Assembly: GCF_000744785.1 (NCBI RefSeq)
Contig: NZ_JQMO01000002.1
Location: 806,001 to 870,000, forward strand
Origin: Kitasatospora azatica KCTC 9699
Lineage (GTDB): Bacteria; Actinomycetota; Actinomycetes; Streptomycetales; Streptomycetaceae
DNA: 64,000 bases
Direction of reading: 5' to 3'
The stretch's first letter is position 1. Every line of letters starts with the position of its first letter. Below, piece by piece: positions 8,848 to 17,734 of this stretch. The translations under genes were made by a program, and so were the position numbers. The notes beneath the pieces were generated by a model. The model saw nothing but the letters and a program-made list of their open reading frames with translations. It made no database searches and had not been told where the DNA came from.

Positions 8848-9957
8848 TCAGGAAGTCGCTGCGGGAACGAGGTGGTCGAGTCCCTGCGCACTGCTCGTCG
8901 CGGCCTCAATCGATCGCGGCAGCATGATGCTCTCGTAGGCGCGGACGGCGTCGTCGACGTTGGATTCGGTGACGAGGGCGTGGGCGAGGTCGGAGCCGTC
9001 GAGCATCGCGAGATTGGCGCCCAGCCCGACCGGGGGCATCAGGTGCGCGGCATCGCCGAGCAGCGTCACGCCGGGAACGTGCTGCCAGGTGTGCGGGGCG
9101 GGCAGGACGAACAGGGACCGGTTGATGAACCCGCTGTCGCTGTTGCGCAGGATGTAGCGCAGGCTCTCGTCCCAGCCGTCGAACATCCCCAGCAGGTGCG
9201 TGCGTACGGCCCGCTGGTCGCCGAGGTCGAGACCGGCAGCCACGTGCCAGTCCTGCGGCGCGCGGAGCGCAATGTAGGCGCGGATGTGGCCGTTGCTGTT
9301 GCGCTGGGCGACCAGGGACCTGCCGGCGCCCTTCGCCAGCATCGATCCGTTGCCGACCAGCCGCGCGAGGTCGGGATGGCGGGTGTTGCAGTGGTCGAAC
9401 CCGGTCTCGACGAAGGTGACGCCGGTGTAGCGGGGTGCGGCGTGCGACAGGGCCGGGCGGACGCGCGACCAGGCGCCGTCGGCGCCGACCACCAGGTCGA
9501 AGTCCTCGGCGGTGCCGTCAGCGAAGAGCAGCCGGCAGGTGCCGTCCGCGAGCGGGGTGACCCCGCTGACGGCGCGGCCCCACCGCACCGTGCCCTCGGT
9601 GAGCGAATCCAGGAACAGACCGCGCAGTTGGCCACGGTCGATCTCCGGCCGGCCGCCGGCGGCGGAAGGCCCCTGATGCGCCAGGAGGGCGGCGTCGGCG
9701 AAGTCGAGCACACGCCACTCCTCTCCTTCGGGGCGGGAGAGGGCTTGGAATCGGTCGAGGAGCCCCGCCGCCCGCAGGGCGGCCTGGCCGGTGTCGGCGT
9801 GCAGGTCGAGGGTGCCGCCCTGCGGGCGGGCGTCGGCGGAGGCCTCGCGTTCGAAGACGGTGGCGGAGCAGCCGTGTTGCTGCAGGACTCGGGCGCAGGT
9901 GAGGCCGCCGAGGCCGGCGCCGACGATCGCGATGCGGGGATCACGAGCAGGGTTCAT
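8848..9957 (-). CDS. TetX-like FAD monooxygenase
   Basis: 369 residues. The FAD-binding GAGLGGLTCARVLQQHG starts at residue 12, followed by EREASADARPQGGTLDLH, RPEIDRGQLR, LVVGADGAWSRVR (DG motif) and LLGDAAHLMPPVGLGANLAM (GD motif). The GGTLDLH, EIDR and GDAAHLMPP blocks are those of TetX, which hydroxylates and inactivates tetracyclines. Related actinomycete enzymes hydroxylate other polyketides, so resistance is not proven. It is divergent from a TetR gene across a 124-base region that contains a palindromic operator, which suggests substrate-inducible expression. Confidence 0.85.
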   Translation of the reverse strand: MNPARDPRIAIVGAGLGGLTCARVLQQHGCSATVFEREASADARPQGGTLDLHADTGQAALRAAGLLDRFQALSRPEGEEWRVLDFADAALLAHQGPSAAGGRPEIDRGQLRGLFLDSLTEGTVRWGRAVSGVTPLADGTCRLLFADGTAEDFDLVVGADGAWSRVRPALSHAAPRYTGVTFVETGFDHCNTRHPDLARLVGNGSMLAKGAGRSLVAQRNSNGHIRAYIALRAPQDWHVAAGLDLGDQRAVRTHLLGMFDGWDESLRYILRNSDSGFINRSLFVLPAPHTWQHVPGVTLLGDAAHLMPPVGLGANLAMLDGSDLAHALVTESNVDDAVRAYESIMLPRSIEAATSSAQGLDHLVPAATS

Positions 9958-10031
9958 GGGAGTGTCCCTCGGGGGGTGGGTGAGGCGCCGGGAGATCCGG
10001 CCTCACCAAGAAAGCACACTCACTAAATAAG

Positions 10032-10061
10032 TGCAATGACTATACTTTCGAAGTCACTGCA
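10032..10061. promoter_or_regulatory. Probable TetR operator in the divergent promoter
   Basis: TGCAATGACT (10032-10041), ten-base spacer, AGTCACTGCA (10052-10061): a dyad with one mismatch in ten. It lies between the divergent monooxygenase (start 9957) and tetR (start 10082), the usual place for a local repressor site. The flank at 10010-10030 is A+T-rich. Confidence 0.65.
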
Positions 10062-10081
10062 TCTTGGGATATCATGGGCGA

Positions 10082-10675
10082 GTGACCGAACCGACCGGGC
10101 GCCGCGAGCGCAAGAAGGCCCAAACACGCCAGTCCCTGGCCGACGCCGCACTCGAACTCTTCCTCGACCGCGGCTACGACCAGGTCGGCGTCAAGGACGT
10201 CGCCGACGCCGCGGACGTCTCGGTAACCACCCTGTTCAAGCACTTCTCCAGCAAGGAAGCCCTGGTCTTCGACCAGGACGACGACCTGGAGGCAGCGCTC
10301 GTCGCCGCGGTGCGCGACCGCACCCCCGGCCAGTCGATCCCGCAGGCGCTGCGCGAGCACATCCTGCTGAAACAGACCCAATTCGCCGTCCACGCCACGG
10401 ACCCGCGGTTCGCCGACTTCACGCGCATGGTGGAGGAGACCCCCGCGCTGCGCGACTACGCCCACCGCATGTGGACGCGCCACGAAGCGGCCCTGGCGCG
10501 AGCCATTACCGAGGCTGTCGGCGCCCCCGAGGACGACATCAGCTGCGCCGCACTGGCCCGTTTCGCCCTTGAGGCCCGCGGACTCATCCTGCGGCATGCC
10601 GCGCCGCGCCGCGCCGCCGACGAGGCCTTCGCGCTGCTCGAACACGGCTGGGCGGCCTCCCACCCGGGCGGCTGA
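10082..10675 (+). CDS. TetR-family transcriptional regulator
   Basis: About 197 residues. The N-terminal helix-turn-helix is classical: RKKAQTRQSLADAALELF, then VGVKDVADAADVSVTTLFKHF. The C-terminal helical part is the ligand and dimer domain. GTG 10082 starts immediately after the operator dyad and gives the usual short N-terminal arm; a TTG at 10064 is an alternative. It very likely represses the divergent TetX-like gene, and its own promoter shares the operator. Ligand unknown. Confidence 0.88.
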   Translation: MTEPTGRRERKKAQTRQSLADAALELFLDRGYDQVGVKDVADAADVSVTTLFKHFSSKEALVFDQDDDLEAALVAAVRDRTPGQSIPQALREHILLKQTQFAVHATDPRFADFTRMVEETPALRDYAHRMWTRHEAALARAITEAVGAPEDDISCAALARFALEARGLILRHAAPRRAADEAFALLEHGWAASHPGG

Positions 10676-10695
10676 CCCGCTCTGCGTGGAGCCCT

Positions 10696-10735
10696 GGTGT
10701 GCGTGGACGCGTTGCGGTGTGCGTGGACGCGTTGC
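10696..10735. repeat. Two exact tandem copies of a 20-bp unit
   Basis: GGTGTGCGTGGACGCGTTGC at 10696-10715 and again at 10716-10735. It is a non-coding duplication just after tetR with no inferred function. Confidence 0.9.
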
Positions 10736-10982
10736 GCGCCCTCACAGGTTCAACCTGAGTAACTACGCTGCCCCGCACGCCACCTGAACCGGCATCCAGC
10801 CGGACAAAACCTCTGAACGACACCGCCCTGCTCCCACAGGTGGCCGGTGCCATTCCCTCCGGGTGGGCGGGTCCTCCATTCAGGTGAATTGGTCATCCTA
10901 TGTCCGGATACACGGTAGACACCTCCATGGTGATCTGTTGTGGGGCATAGCGCTCAGGGAGGCACCAGTGGTCGGGTTTGTC

Positions 10983-12914
10983 ATGCGGCGGAGGGGCCCG
11001 GGACACCGTTGGGGGGTCCCTGTGGAGTGCCTCTGGCTGCTCGCTGCGGGTACCGCCCTGGCAGTTGCGTGTGTCGGTGGCGCGGTGGTCGCATTCGTGG
11101 GCTGGTGGTCGGCGGACCTGCCCGGGGTCATGGCTGATGCGGGTGTGCCAGCCGCGCAGGGGTTGGAGGCGGTCTCGTTGCTGGCTCGTGCACGGGTGGT
11201 CTCGGGGCGGGTCAGGGTCCGGCTGCTGCTGTTCGGCGCAGCGGCAGCCGCCGGGTGCCTGCAGGAGGTGGCTGCCCGTCAGTTTGCCGTGTCACGGCTC
11301 CCGTCCGGAGGTGTCCTGCATCTGCTGTGCCGGATGGTGGCCGCGCCCGGGGTGCTGGTTGCCGCCGCGTTCGCGGTGGCCGGGATGGTTCTCGCGGCGG
11401 ACAGCGGCACCGGCCAGCTGATGTGGTTGCGTCGGCTGCTGGATGGGGGGATGGTCGCAGGTTCGCTGTTCACACTGGGCAGTGTGCTGGGGTTGCAGCG
11501 GGCCGCGTCGGCGGGCGGCACGCTGACAGCGGTGTCCGTGTTCGGGCGAGTGTTCACTGACATCCTGTTGCTGGGCTTGCTGGTGGGGTTGCAGTTCTCG
11601 GTGCGGCCCGGCGAGCGGGCCACCGTCACCGTCGCGGGGGCCGGGCTCGCCCTGCTGACGCTGAGCGAGGTGCTGAGTCTGTGCCACCCGGGGCCGTGCG
11701 GCCTTTCCATCGGTCTCCTCACGCAGGCGTGTCGGATGACCGGGCTGCTCGTCATCGCTGCAGCACCGTGGATGCCCGGAGGTGGCAGCGTCCTGGGGGC
11801 CGACGGCGGGACACCCGCGGTGCGGGGCGTGATGGCAGCGTTCGTCCCTGCCGTCGTCTGCGCATTCGGCGTGACGGCGCATGTGTTCTCCGGCCGCCGG
11901 CCGGACGTGGTTGTGCTGGCGGTGGGTGCTTCGGTGCTGCTGGCGCTGTGCGTGCGCCAGGGGGTCACCCAGGCCTACAACCTGCACCTGACACGGGAGT
12001 TGGCCGTCCAGGAGGAGCACTTCCGCCAGCTGGTGCAGGGATCGAGCGACGTGATTGCGATCGCCGGACACGACGGCGCCCTGTGCTACGTCAGCCCCGC
12101 CGCGCGCCGGGTGTTCGGCTACCGGCCTGAGGACCTGCTCGGCACCGGCTGGGCTCGGCTTGTCCATCCGGACGACCGGAGGAGGGTGAGACGGGCAGCT
12201 GAGCGTTTGAGCGAGACCGGCGAGGCGGCCGGCGACCTCGTGGACCCGCTCTCCTGCAGGGTCCGGGCGGCGGACGGCCGGTGGCGTGACATCGAGTCGA
12301 CGATCGCCCGGCACCCCGCCGGATTCGTCGTCAACAGCCGGGATGTGAGTGAGCGGGTGGCGTTGCAGGCACGATTGGAACACCTGGCGTTCCACGACGC
12401 GCTGACCGGGTTGCCCAACCGCGTACTGTTCGCCGACCGGGTGGCTCACGGGTTGGCGAAGAGCTCGGCGCACGGCGATCCGCCTGCGGTGCTTTTCGTG
12501 GACTTGGACGGATTCAAGGAAGTCAACGACTCGGCCGGGCATGCGGCAGGCGATGAGCTGCTGGTCCAGGTGGCACGTCGGCTGAGGGGCGCGGTGGGGG
12601 CTGGGGGCACCGTTGCCCGGCTGGGCGGCGACGAGTTCGCGGCGCTGCTCGAGGGAGCGGCCGGCTTGTGCGAGGCGCGGGCCTGGGAAGTGGCCCAGCG
12701 GCTGCTGTCCACCCTGTCCCAGCCGTACCGGATCGGCGGTCTCAACACCGCAGTGGCCGCCTCGATCGGCATCGCCATCGCCACCCCAGGCATCACGGCC
12801 GAGGAGCTCATGCACAATGCCGATCTTGCTATGTACGGCGCCAAAGCCTCGGGCAAGGGCCGTATCAAGTCATGGAGACCTGCCATGACCGGCCCAGGCC
12901 CATGGCCGCCCTGA
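10983..12914 (+). CDS. Membrane PAS-GGDEF diguanylate cyclase
   Basis: About 643 residues: roughly eight to ten hydrophobic segments (1-340), a PAS domain (HFRQLVQGSSDVIAIAG to the NSRDVSERV exit), then a GGDEF domain with FHDALTGLPNR, VDLDGFKEVND and the active-site loop RLGGDEFAAL. GGDEF is intact, so cyclic-di-GMP synthesis is expected; the RxxD inhibitory site is not evident. The protein ends right after the GGDEF domain with no EAL domain, although several Streptomyces paralogues continue into one. ATG 10983 precedes MRRRGPGHRW; the frame is open back to 10863, so the start is uncertain. It would sense a signal at the membrane or PAS ligand and influence development. Confidence 0.85.
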   Translation: MRRRGPGHRWGVPVECLWLLAAGTALAVACVGGAVVAFVGWWSADLPGVMADAGVPAAQGLEAVSLLARARVVSGRVRVRLLLFGAAAAAGCLQEVAARQFAVSRLPSGGVLHLLCRMVAAPGVLVAAAFAVAGMVLAADSGTGQLMWLRRLLDGGMVAGSLFTLGSVLGLQRAASAGGTLTAVSVFGRVFTDILLLGLLVGLQFSVRPGERATVTVAGAGLALLTLSEVLSLCHPGPCGLSIGLLTQACRMTGLLVIAAAPWMPGGGSVLGADGGTPAVRGVMAAFVPAVVCAFGVTAHVFSGRRPDVVVLAVGASVLLALCVRQGVTQAYNLHLTRELAVQEEHFRQLVQGSSDVIAIAGHDGALCYVSPAARRVFGYRPEDLLGTGWARLVHPDDRRRVRRAAERLSETGEAAGDLVDPLSCRVRAADGRWRDIESTIARHPAGFVVNSRDVSERVALQARLEHLAFHDALTGLPNRVLFADRVAHGLAKSSAHGDPPAVLFVDLDGFKEVNDSAGHAAGDELLVQVARRLRGAVGAGGTVARLGGDEFAALLEGAAGLCEARAWEVAQRLLSTLSQPYRIGGLNTAVAASIGIAIATPGITAEELMHNADLAMYGAKASGKGRIKSWRPAMTGPGPWPP

Positions 12915-12933
12915 TCGGAGCAGAAGCTCAGCG

Positions 12934-13065
12934 CTGCGCCTGGACATCGGCAACACCCGCAACAACCACGACAACGTCTTCATCTGGACCTGCGGGAGCA
13001 CCAACACCAACCAGAAGTGGGTGGTGCAGCGCGGCTACATCAAGGCCAGGAACACTCTCTCGTGA
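12934..13065 (+). pseudogene. Relic of a 48-residue-repeat lectin (C-terminal unit)
   Basis: 43 codons and a stop: LRLDIGNTRNNHDNVFIWTC, then STNTNQKWVVQRGYIKARNT. It aligns with the repeat unit of the secreted lectin at 23321-23845 (CLDVGGSRNNGDGVKIWQCQ, NQDFVIDSGQIKVKDT), including the D-x-G-x-x-x-N-N-x-D core and the NQ-x-W/F motif. There is no start or signal peptide; it begins 20 bases after the GGDEF stop. It is a fragment of a paralogue. Confidence 0.7.
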
Positions 13066-13100
13066 AGCACGGGGATCCCGGCCGCGCGTGTGCCGAATGA

Positions 13101-13157
13101 ACAGCTCCCCCTGCCCCTTCCCCCGGCCGAAGGCTGGGGGAAGGGGCACTGAGCTGT
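13101..13157. terminator. Long perfect-stem hairpin, bidirectional terminator
   Basis: TGCCCCTTCCCCC (13112-13124) pairs with GGGGGAAGGGGCA (13136-13148), and flanking ACAGCTC / GAGCTGT extends the stem. It lies between the convergent lectin relic and the FGE-like gene, six bases beyond that gene's stop. Confidence 0.8.
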
Positions 13158-13163
13158 CTTCGC

Positions 13164-14471
13164 TCAGGGCCTGCCGGGCTCCAGGTCGCCGATCACTGCG
13201 ATCCGGATGCCCAGCCACGGATAGGTGTGGTTGTAGAACACGTTGTCCTGGGGCTGAAGTCCGACCGCCGAGGGCCACATCTGGTAGGCCGACGCGTTGG
13301 AGATTCCCCCGTGCAACCGCCGCCAGACCCGCACGGAGTTGCGTCCGAACGGGGGTGCTGTGATCGTGTCGGTCCACTCGACCGCGTTGCCACCCTGGTC
13401 GAAGGTGCCCCAGGGCGAGGGGGTCCTGCTCTGGCCGACCGTGGCGAGGCTGCCCTGGTAGAGCTCGGCGTAGGCGATGGGGTCCAGCCCGAGCGGGTTG
13501 ACGGTGGAGCAGGTCTCGGGCGCCACCTGGCCCGGGCACCAGTTCGGTGCCGGCTTGCCGCCGGCGTGGTAGGAGGCCAGTGGTTGGGTCGCCGCGTTGG
13601 TGACGTCTCCGGTGGTGGGGTTGAGGACGGTGGGGTTGGGGGCGGTTGCGTCACCGTCGCCGAAGACTCCCGGATTGGTGGGGTACTTCCAGTAGGAGTA
13701 GGTCCCGCCGCCGTTCGGGTCGTAGTAGGCCGCCTTGATCCACTCGTCCTGGCTCGGCAGGACGAAGCCGGAATCGTGGGTCCTGGTCGTGTCCGGGCGG
13801 GCGAGGTCGTACATCCCGCTTTCGGTTCGCGCCGACAGTTCGACCTGGTAACTGACGTAGTTGAAGCTGCCCTTGTGGCTGGTCTGCTTGGAGATCAGTC
13901 GACCGTTGTAGAGCGAGTTGACGAATCGCGCTGCCCGAAGGAAGTTCGCGAATCCGTAGGGCTTGTCGGCCCACTGCGGATACGCCACCGAGTAGTGGCG
14001 GCCGGGGCGGGCGTCGGCGGAGAAGTTGATCTGGCCGTACTTGGGCCACTGCGAGGAGCTCTCTGTCTCGTCGTAGAGACCGTGGGGATCGCGGCCTGTG
14101 GGATCGGCCGTGTTCAGGAACGCCACCCACTGCTGGACGGTGACTTCGAGCTGCCCGACCTGGTAGGGGTAACTGACACCGCCGACCATCAGGCAGTTGC
14201 TCGATGTCTTGGGGGCGTCGGCGCATGACCGGTAGACGGCGTCCGTGAACGGGACGACGCCCACCGCGGGATTGCCGGGTGCGCCGACCTTGGCGGTCGT
14301 CACGGTGATGACCCCGCCCCTGTCGGAGGTGACGCTCGCGGCAGCAGGCTCCTCGGCGACAGCGGCGCTGGAGCCGGCCACGGCGCAGGGGGCGAGCAGC
14401 GCGGATGTGCCGCAGATCGCCAAGATGGCCCTGGTCAGGCGGGTTCGGCTGGATACGACGTGCACGGGCAC
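13164..14471 (-). CDS. Secreted formylglycine-generating-enzyme-like (SUMF1 fold) protein
   Basis: 435 residues with a Sec-type signal peptide (RAILAICGTSALLAPCAVAG, cleavage near residue 40) and one FGE/SUMF1 C-type-lectin-like domain: YPYQVGQLEVTVQQWVAFLN, LPSQDEWIKAAYYDPN, WGTFDQGGNAVEWTDT and the end block YPWLGIRIAV. The catalytic cysteine pair of true FGE is not seen at the expected RGGSW position (RRLHGGIS here). Sulfatase activation is therefore unlikely; such secreted relatives are usually uncharacterised. The start is GTG 14471 (GTG at codon 3 is an alternative). It stands alone between two terminator-like ends and a membrane glycosyltransferase. Confidence 0.8.
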   Translation of the reverse strand: MPVHVVSSRTRLTRAILAICGTSALLAPCAVAGSSAAVAEEPAAASVTSDRGGVITVTTAKVGAPGNPAVGVVPFTDAVYRSCADAPKTSSNCLMVGGVSYPYQVGQLEVTVQQWVAFLNTADPTGRDPHGLYDETESSSQWPKYGQINFSADARPGRHYSVAYPQWADKPYGFANFLRAARFVNSLYNGRLISKQTSHKGSFNYVSYQVELSARTESGMYDLARPDTTRTHDSGFVLPSQDEWIKAAYYDPNGGGTYSYWKYPTNPGVFGDGDATAPNPTVLNPTTGDVTNAATQPLASYHAGGKPAPNWCPGQVAPETCSTVNPLGLDPIAYAELYQGSLATVGQSRTPSPWGTFDQGGNAVEWTDTITAPPFGRNSVRVWRRLHGGISNASAYQMWPSAVGLQPQDNVFYNHTYPWLGIRIAVIGDLEPGRP

Positions 14472-14541
14472 ACCCTTCGGCTGGTGACTTCAGGTCAGAG
14501 GATCCGGCTGTTTTGCGTAGTCGAACGGCGCACGGAGACGC

Positions 14542-16710
14542 TCACGTCGTGGCCGCGCAGTCGTAGAGCTGCTCCGCTTCGGGCGCGCCGCCTTCCGCCG
14601 GTGCACCGTTGCCGGTCGCCGGGGCGCCGTAGCGGTCGGGCGCTACCAGTGCGCAGGTGGTGCGCACCCAGGCCTGGATCCCGGCGGTCGGCCCGTTGGA
14701 CCCGCTTTCGCCGCGCGGCCCGCCGACCTGGACGTAGCGCAGTTTGCCTTGGGTGATGAGGGATTGGACCTGCGCCAGGCTTGGGGAGGGGACTTGGCCG
14801 CTGAAGCCGCCCATCGGCAGCACGTCCTGGCCCTTGGCGAGGATGTAGGGCGAGGCGCCGGTCCAGCTGGAAGCGGCGAACAGGTAGCGGGCCGTGCCGC
14901 GGTGTGCCTGCAGGTAGTCGTACAGCGCCTGCTGTTGGGTCGTCAGGCGCGGTGAGCTGTCTGTGAAGGGCTTGGGGTTCTCGTCGAGTCGCTCCGGCCC
15001 GGATGCCCACGCGGCCGCGAAGTGTTGTGCCGCTGGGCCGACGGTCCCCATGCCGGGGTTGCCCAAGGCCGGGTTCAGGACCGAGGCCGCCCAGGCGGCC
15101 GGCGCGAGCAGCATCGCGGCGATGCCCGCCAGCAGCCCGGCCGATGCGCAGCGCCGTGCGGGCAGGTGCCCGGGCCTGGCCCACACCAGCAGGGCGAGCG
15201 CGACCAGGCCCAGGGCGATGGTGGCCGGTGCCAGCCATGGCAGGAAGGATGGGAACCTCCATGTCAGCAGCGAACACCAGACCACCGTGGCGGCGATCGC
15301 CGTCGGCAGCGCCCAGGCCCGTCGCCCGCCCGCCTTGTAGGCGCGCCACAGCAGGGCTGTTCCTGCGCCGGTCAGTGCCGCGAGCGCGGCGGCGATCACG
15401 CCCATGTAGTAGCTGTGGCCGCCGACGCTGCCGGCGCTGAACACCAGGAAGAACACCGCCAGCCAGGTGCCCCAGAGCACGAAGCCGGCGCGCAGCGCGT
15501 CGGTACGCGGTTCGCGTCGGCGCCAGATGAGCGCGCAGAGCGCGGCCAGCGCGGCCAGCGGGTAGAGCCACCCGGTCTGCGAGGCGAACTGCGAGCTGAA
15601 CATCTTGTTCCAGCCGTCGTCGCCGGCGGGCCCGGCGCCGTAGGCGCGTGTGCCGCTTGGCTTCGTGGCCGGCGCTGCGCCGGGCGGGTGTTGTCGCGAG
15701 GGGCCGGCGGCGGAGCCGGTCGCCGCGCCGCTGTGCTCGCGGGGGTCCTGCTGGGCACTCGCTGCGCCCTGGCCGCCGCGCACCGCGCTCACGCTGCCGG
15801 TGCCGCCGGCGCTCAGGCCAACGGAGGAGAAGCGGTTGAGGAAGTTGTAGCCCACCACCATGCTGAGCGCCGAGTTGTTCGTGGTGCCGTCCACGTAGGG
15901 ACGGTCCTGTGCGGGCACCACGGTCACCAGCAGGATCCAGGACGCCGAGATGGCCACCGTCACCGCGCCCGCCAGCGCGACATGCGCCCATCTGCGCCGC
16001 CAGGCGGTGGGGGCGGCGAGCAGGTAGGTTGCGCCGAGCGCGGGCAGTACCGCCCATGCCTCCAGCATCTTGGCCTGGAAGGCCAGCCCCACCCAGAGGC
16101 CGGCCAGCAGGAGCGGGCGCAGTCGCGCGTTGCGTGCGGCCTGCCAGGTGGCATCGGCTGCCAGCAGGAGCAGCAGGGTGAACACGGGGTCCTCGACCGC
16201 GGTTCGGAACAGGCCTGCGACCACGGGTGTCAGGGTGAAGGCGGTGGCCGCGAGCAGGCCCGCGTTGGCTCCCGCCCAGCGGCGCACCACCCGGTAGAGA
16301 ACCAGGACGCAGAGTGTGCCTTCGATCGCCTGGGGCAGGGTGAGTGCCCACGGGTGGAAGCCGAAGATCCGCGCGCACAGTGCCTGGGGCCACAGGAAGC
16401 CGGGCAGCTTGTCCATGGTGATGGTGTTCGCGGGGTCGAAGGAGCCGAAGAGGAAGGCTTTCCAGCTCTGCGTCATGCTGCGGGCCGCGTCGGCGTAGAA
16501 CGGGTGGTAGTGGCTGTGGCCGATGCGCCAGGTGTAGAGCACGGTGGCGAGGGCGGCGACGGCGAGCAGCGCGGGTCGGGCGTATGCGGGCTGGTCCTGC
16601 GGGGAGCGCCAGGGCGCGCGGTGCAGGAGGAGCCAGCGGCGGTGCAGGCGGGCGAACCGGGTCGGGGCGGCCTCGGTCCCGGGAGCCGCGTCCAGCACGG
16701 GTGTCGACAT
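14542..16710 (-). CDS. GT39/ArnT-like membrane glycosyltransferase
   Basis: 722 residues with about 11-12 membrane helices. The first loop has FYADAARSMTQSW and the acidic/aromatic pattern of the PMT/ArnT superfamily, which transfers sugars from polyprenyl phosphate carriers outside the membrane. TMDKLPGFLWPQAL and FRTAVEDPVFTLLLL follow. A Gly/Ala/Pro-rich insertion at ~300-370 and a large extracytoplasmic C-terminal domain (KGQDVLPMGGFSGQVPSPSL) match the actinomycete 'glycosyltransferase family 39' group. It starts 3 bases after the sortase-like frame, so the two were probably translationally coupled. Acceptor unknown; a wall glycan or surface protein is my inference. Confidence 0.83.
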   Translation of the reverse strand: MSTPVLDAAPGTEAAPTRFARLHRRWLLLHRAPWRSPQDQPAYARPALLAVAALATVLYTWRIGHSHYHPFYADAARSMTQSWKAFLFGSFDPANTITMDKLPGFLWPQALCARIFGFHPWALTLPQAIEGTLCVLVLYRVVRRWAGANAGLLAATAFTLTPVVAGLFRTAVEDPVFTLLLLLAADATWQAARNARLRPLLLAGLWVGLAFQAKMLEAWAVLPALGATYLLAAPTAWRRRWAHVALAGAVTVAISASWILLVTVVPAQDRPYVDGTTNNSALSMVVGYNFLNRFSSVGLSAGGTGSVSAVRGGQGAASAQQDPREHSGAATGSAAGPSRQHPPGAAPATKPSGTRAYGAGPAGDDGWNKMFSSQFASQTGWLYPLAALAALCALIWRRREPRTDALRAGFVLWGTWLAVFFLVFSAGSVGGHSYYMGVIAAALAALTGAGTALLWRAYKAGGRRAWALPTAIAATVVWCSLLTWRFPSFLPWLAPATIALGLVALALLVWARPGHLPARRCASAGLLAGIAAMLLAPAAWAASVLNPALGNPGMGTVGPAAQHFAAAWASGPERLDENPKPFTDSSPRLTTQQQALYDYLQAHRGTARYLFAASSWTGASPYILAKGQDVLPMGGFSGQVPSPSLAQVQSLITQGKLRYVQVGGPRGESGSNGPTAGIQAWVRTTCALVAPDRYGAPATGNGAPAEGGAPEAEQLYDCAATT

Positions 16711-16713
16711 GGT

Positions 16714-17462
16714 TCACACTTTCGGGCTCGATTTCGGGAATTCCTGGGCGACTTCTTGGTGGAGGGCAAGCCGTATGCCAGGGCTCTGCTTCGCCGTTGA
16801 TCTCGTTCGGTCCAGATGTCCCCACCAGATGAGCCGGTAGCGGGAGGTGAACTCCGGGGTGCAGGTGGTCAGGGTCAGGTACTGTCCCGGGCGGGTGTAG
16901 CCGGCCTGGGCCGCTACCGGGTCCAGCACCGTGTAGTTGTCGTCGTCGGTCTGCGGCAGCTCCCGGTCCGGGATGTAGGTGTACGAGGCCTGGGCCGTCT
17001 CGACCTGAACCGTGTCGCCGGGTTGCAGCTCGTTGAGGTGCCGGAAGGGTTCCCCGTGTGTGTTCCGGTGGCCTGTGAGGCCGAACTTGCCTGTGACACC
17101 CGGGAGTTGGGTGTCCTCTTGGTGTCCCACCGCGCCGGTGTCGAGGACGGTCCGGGCGTCCACCCTTCCTTGACGCTTCGCGCCGCGGGTGGGTTGGGGG
17201 CCGCGGGCGGCTTGTCTGTGTGGGGCCGAACTGCACCCAGAGCAGGAGCGCTGACAAGGCGAGGGGCGGAGTGCAGATGAGCAGTGCGGCGGGGCCTGCC
17301 CACCACAGGTGGCGCCGCGCAGCGGCGGGTGGGGTGCGAGGTTCCCGCCGCCTGGTTGCCTCGCGTGCGGGGCCGTCATCGGCCGGGCCATAGCAGGGCT
17401 GGGGCGGCGGCGGCGTATTCGCAGCTCTTGATCGACGGACGGTCGGCGAGGGGAAGAGTCAT
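16714..17462 (-). pseudogene. Class E sortase, split over three reading frames
   Basis: The C-terminal frame carries GKFGLTGHRNTHGEPFRHLN (catalytic His), GDTVQVETAQASYTY, and YLTLTTCTPEFTSRYRL (catalytic Cys and Arg): an intact sortase E core. The N-terminal membrane anchor (HLWWAGPAALLICTPPLALS) lies in a second frame, and the start ATG 17462, overlapping the preceding stop as ATGA behind a GGAGG site, lies in a third. Shifts fall near 17376-17390 and 17170-17200. Either the gene is decayed or two sequencing errors occurred. Class E sortases anchor LAxTG-type proteins. Its pairing with the GT39 gene suggests surface decoration. Confidence 0.65.
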
Positions 17463-17734
17463 CGGAGGCCTCCGGCGGGTTTCACCTGGTGCGCTGCGGC
17501 GCGGGGTGTGCGGATGCGGGTGGTGAGAGCTCGCCCTTTCGCGGTGAGAAGCCGGCGTGCGGGCGCCGGCATTGATGCCACGCACAGCAGGACCAGGGCG
17601 AGGGCCCGGTGCCACCAGCGGTTGGGACCGAAGGCGACGTGCAGGACCGCGTCGCCACGGCCGCCGACCACCCACTCCGCCCGGTAGCCGTCCGCTGGCT
17701 GCCCTGCCGTTGTGGCCGACACCCTCAAAGACAC
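17459..17734 (-). CDS. Small protein with one membrane helix, possibly a truncated transferase tail
   Basis: A 91-residue frame: GYRAEWVVGGRGDAVLHVAF, then one helix RALALVLLCVASM and a basic tail. The 'WxxG..W.....v......YRAGL' look resembles the extreme C-terminus of large membrane arabinofuranosyltransferase-like (DUF3367) proteins, so this may be a remnant. Its TGA overlaps the sortase ATG. GTG 17734 is the first start, but the frame is open upstream. I do not recognise it with certainty. Confidence 0.35.
   Translation of the reverse strand: MSLRVSATTAGQPADGYRAEWVVGGRGDAVLHVAFGPNRWWHRALALVLLCVASMPAPARRLLTAKGRALTTRIRTPRAAAHQVKPAGGLR

Noticed and set aside
14495..17257. Long minus-strand open frame of 920 codons
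   Set aside because: It is the high-G+C shadow of the GT39 gene in another frame; only its first ~30 codons carry the real sortase membrane anchor.
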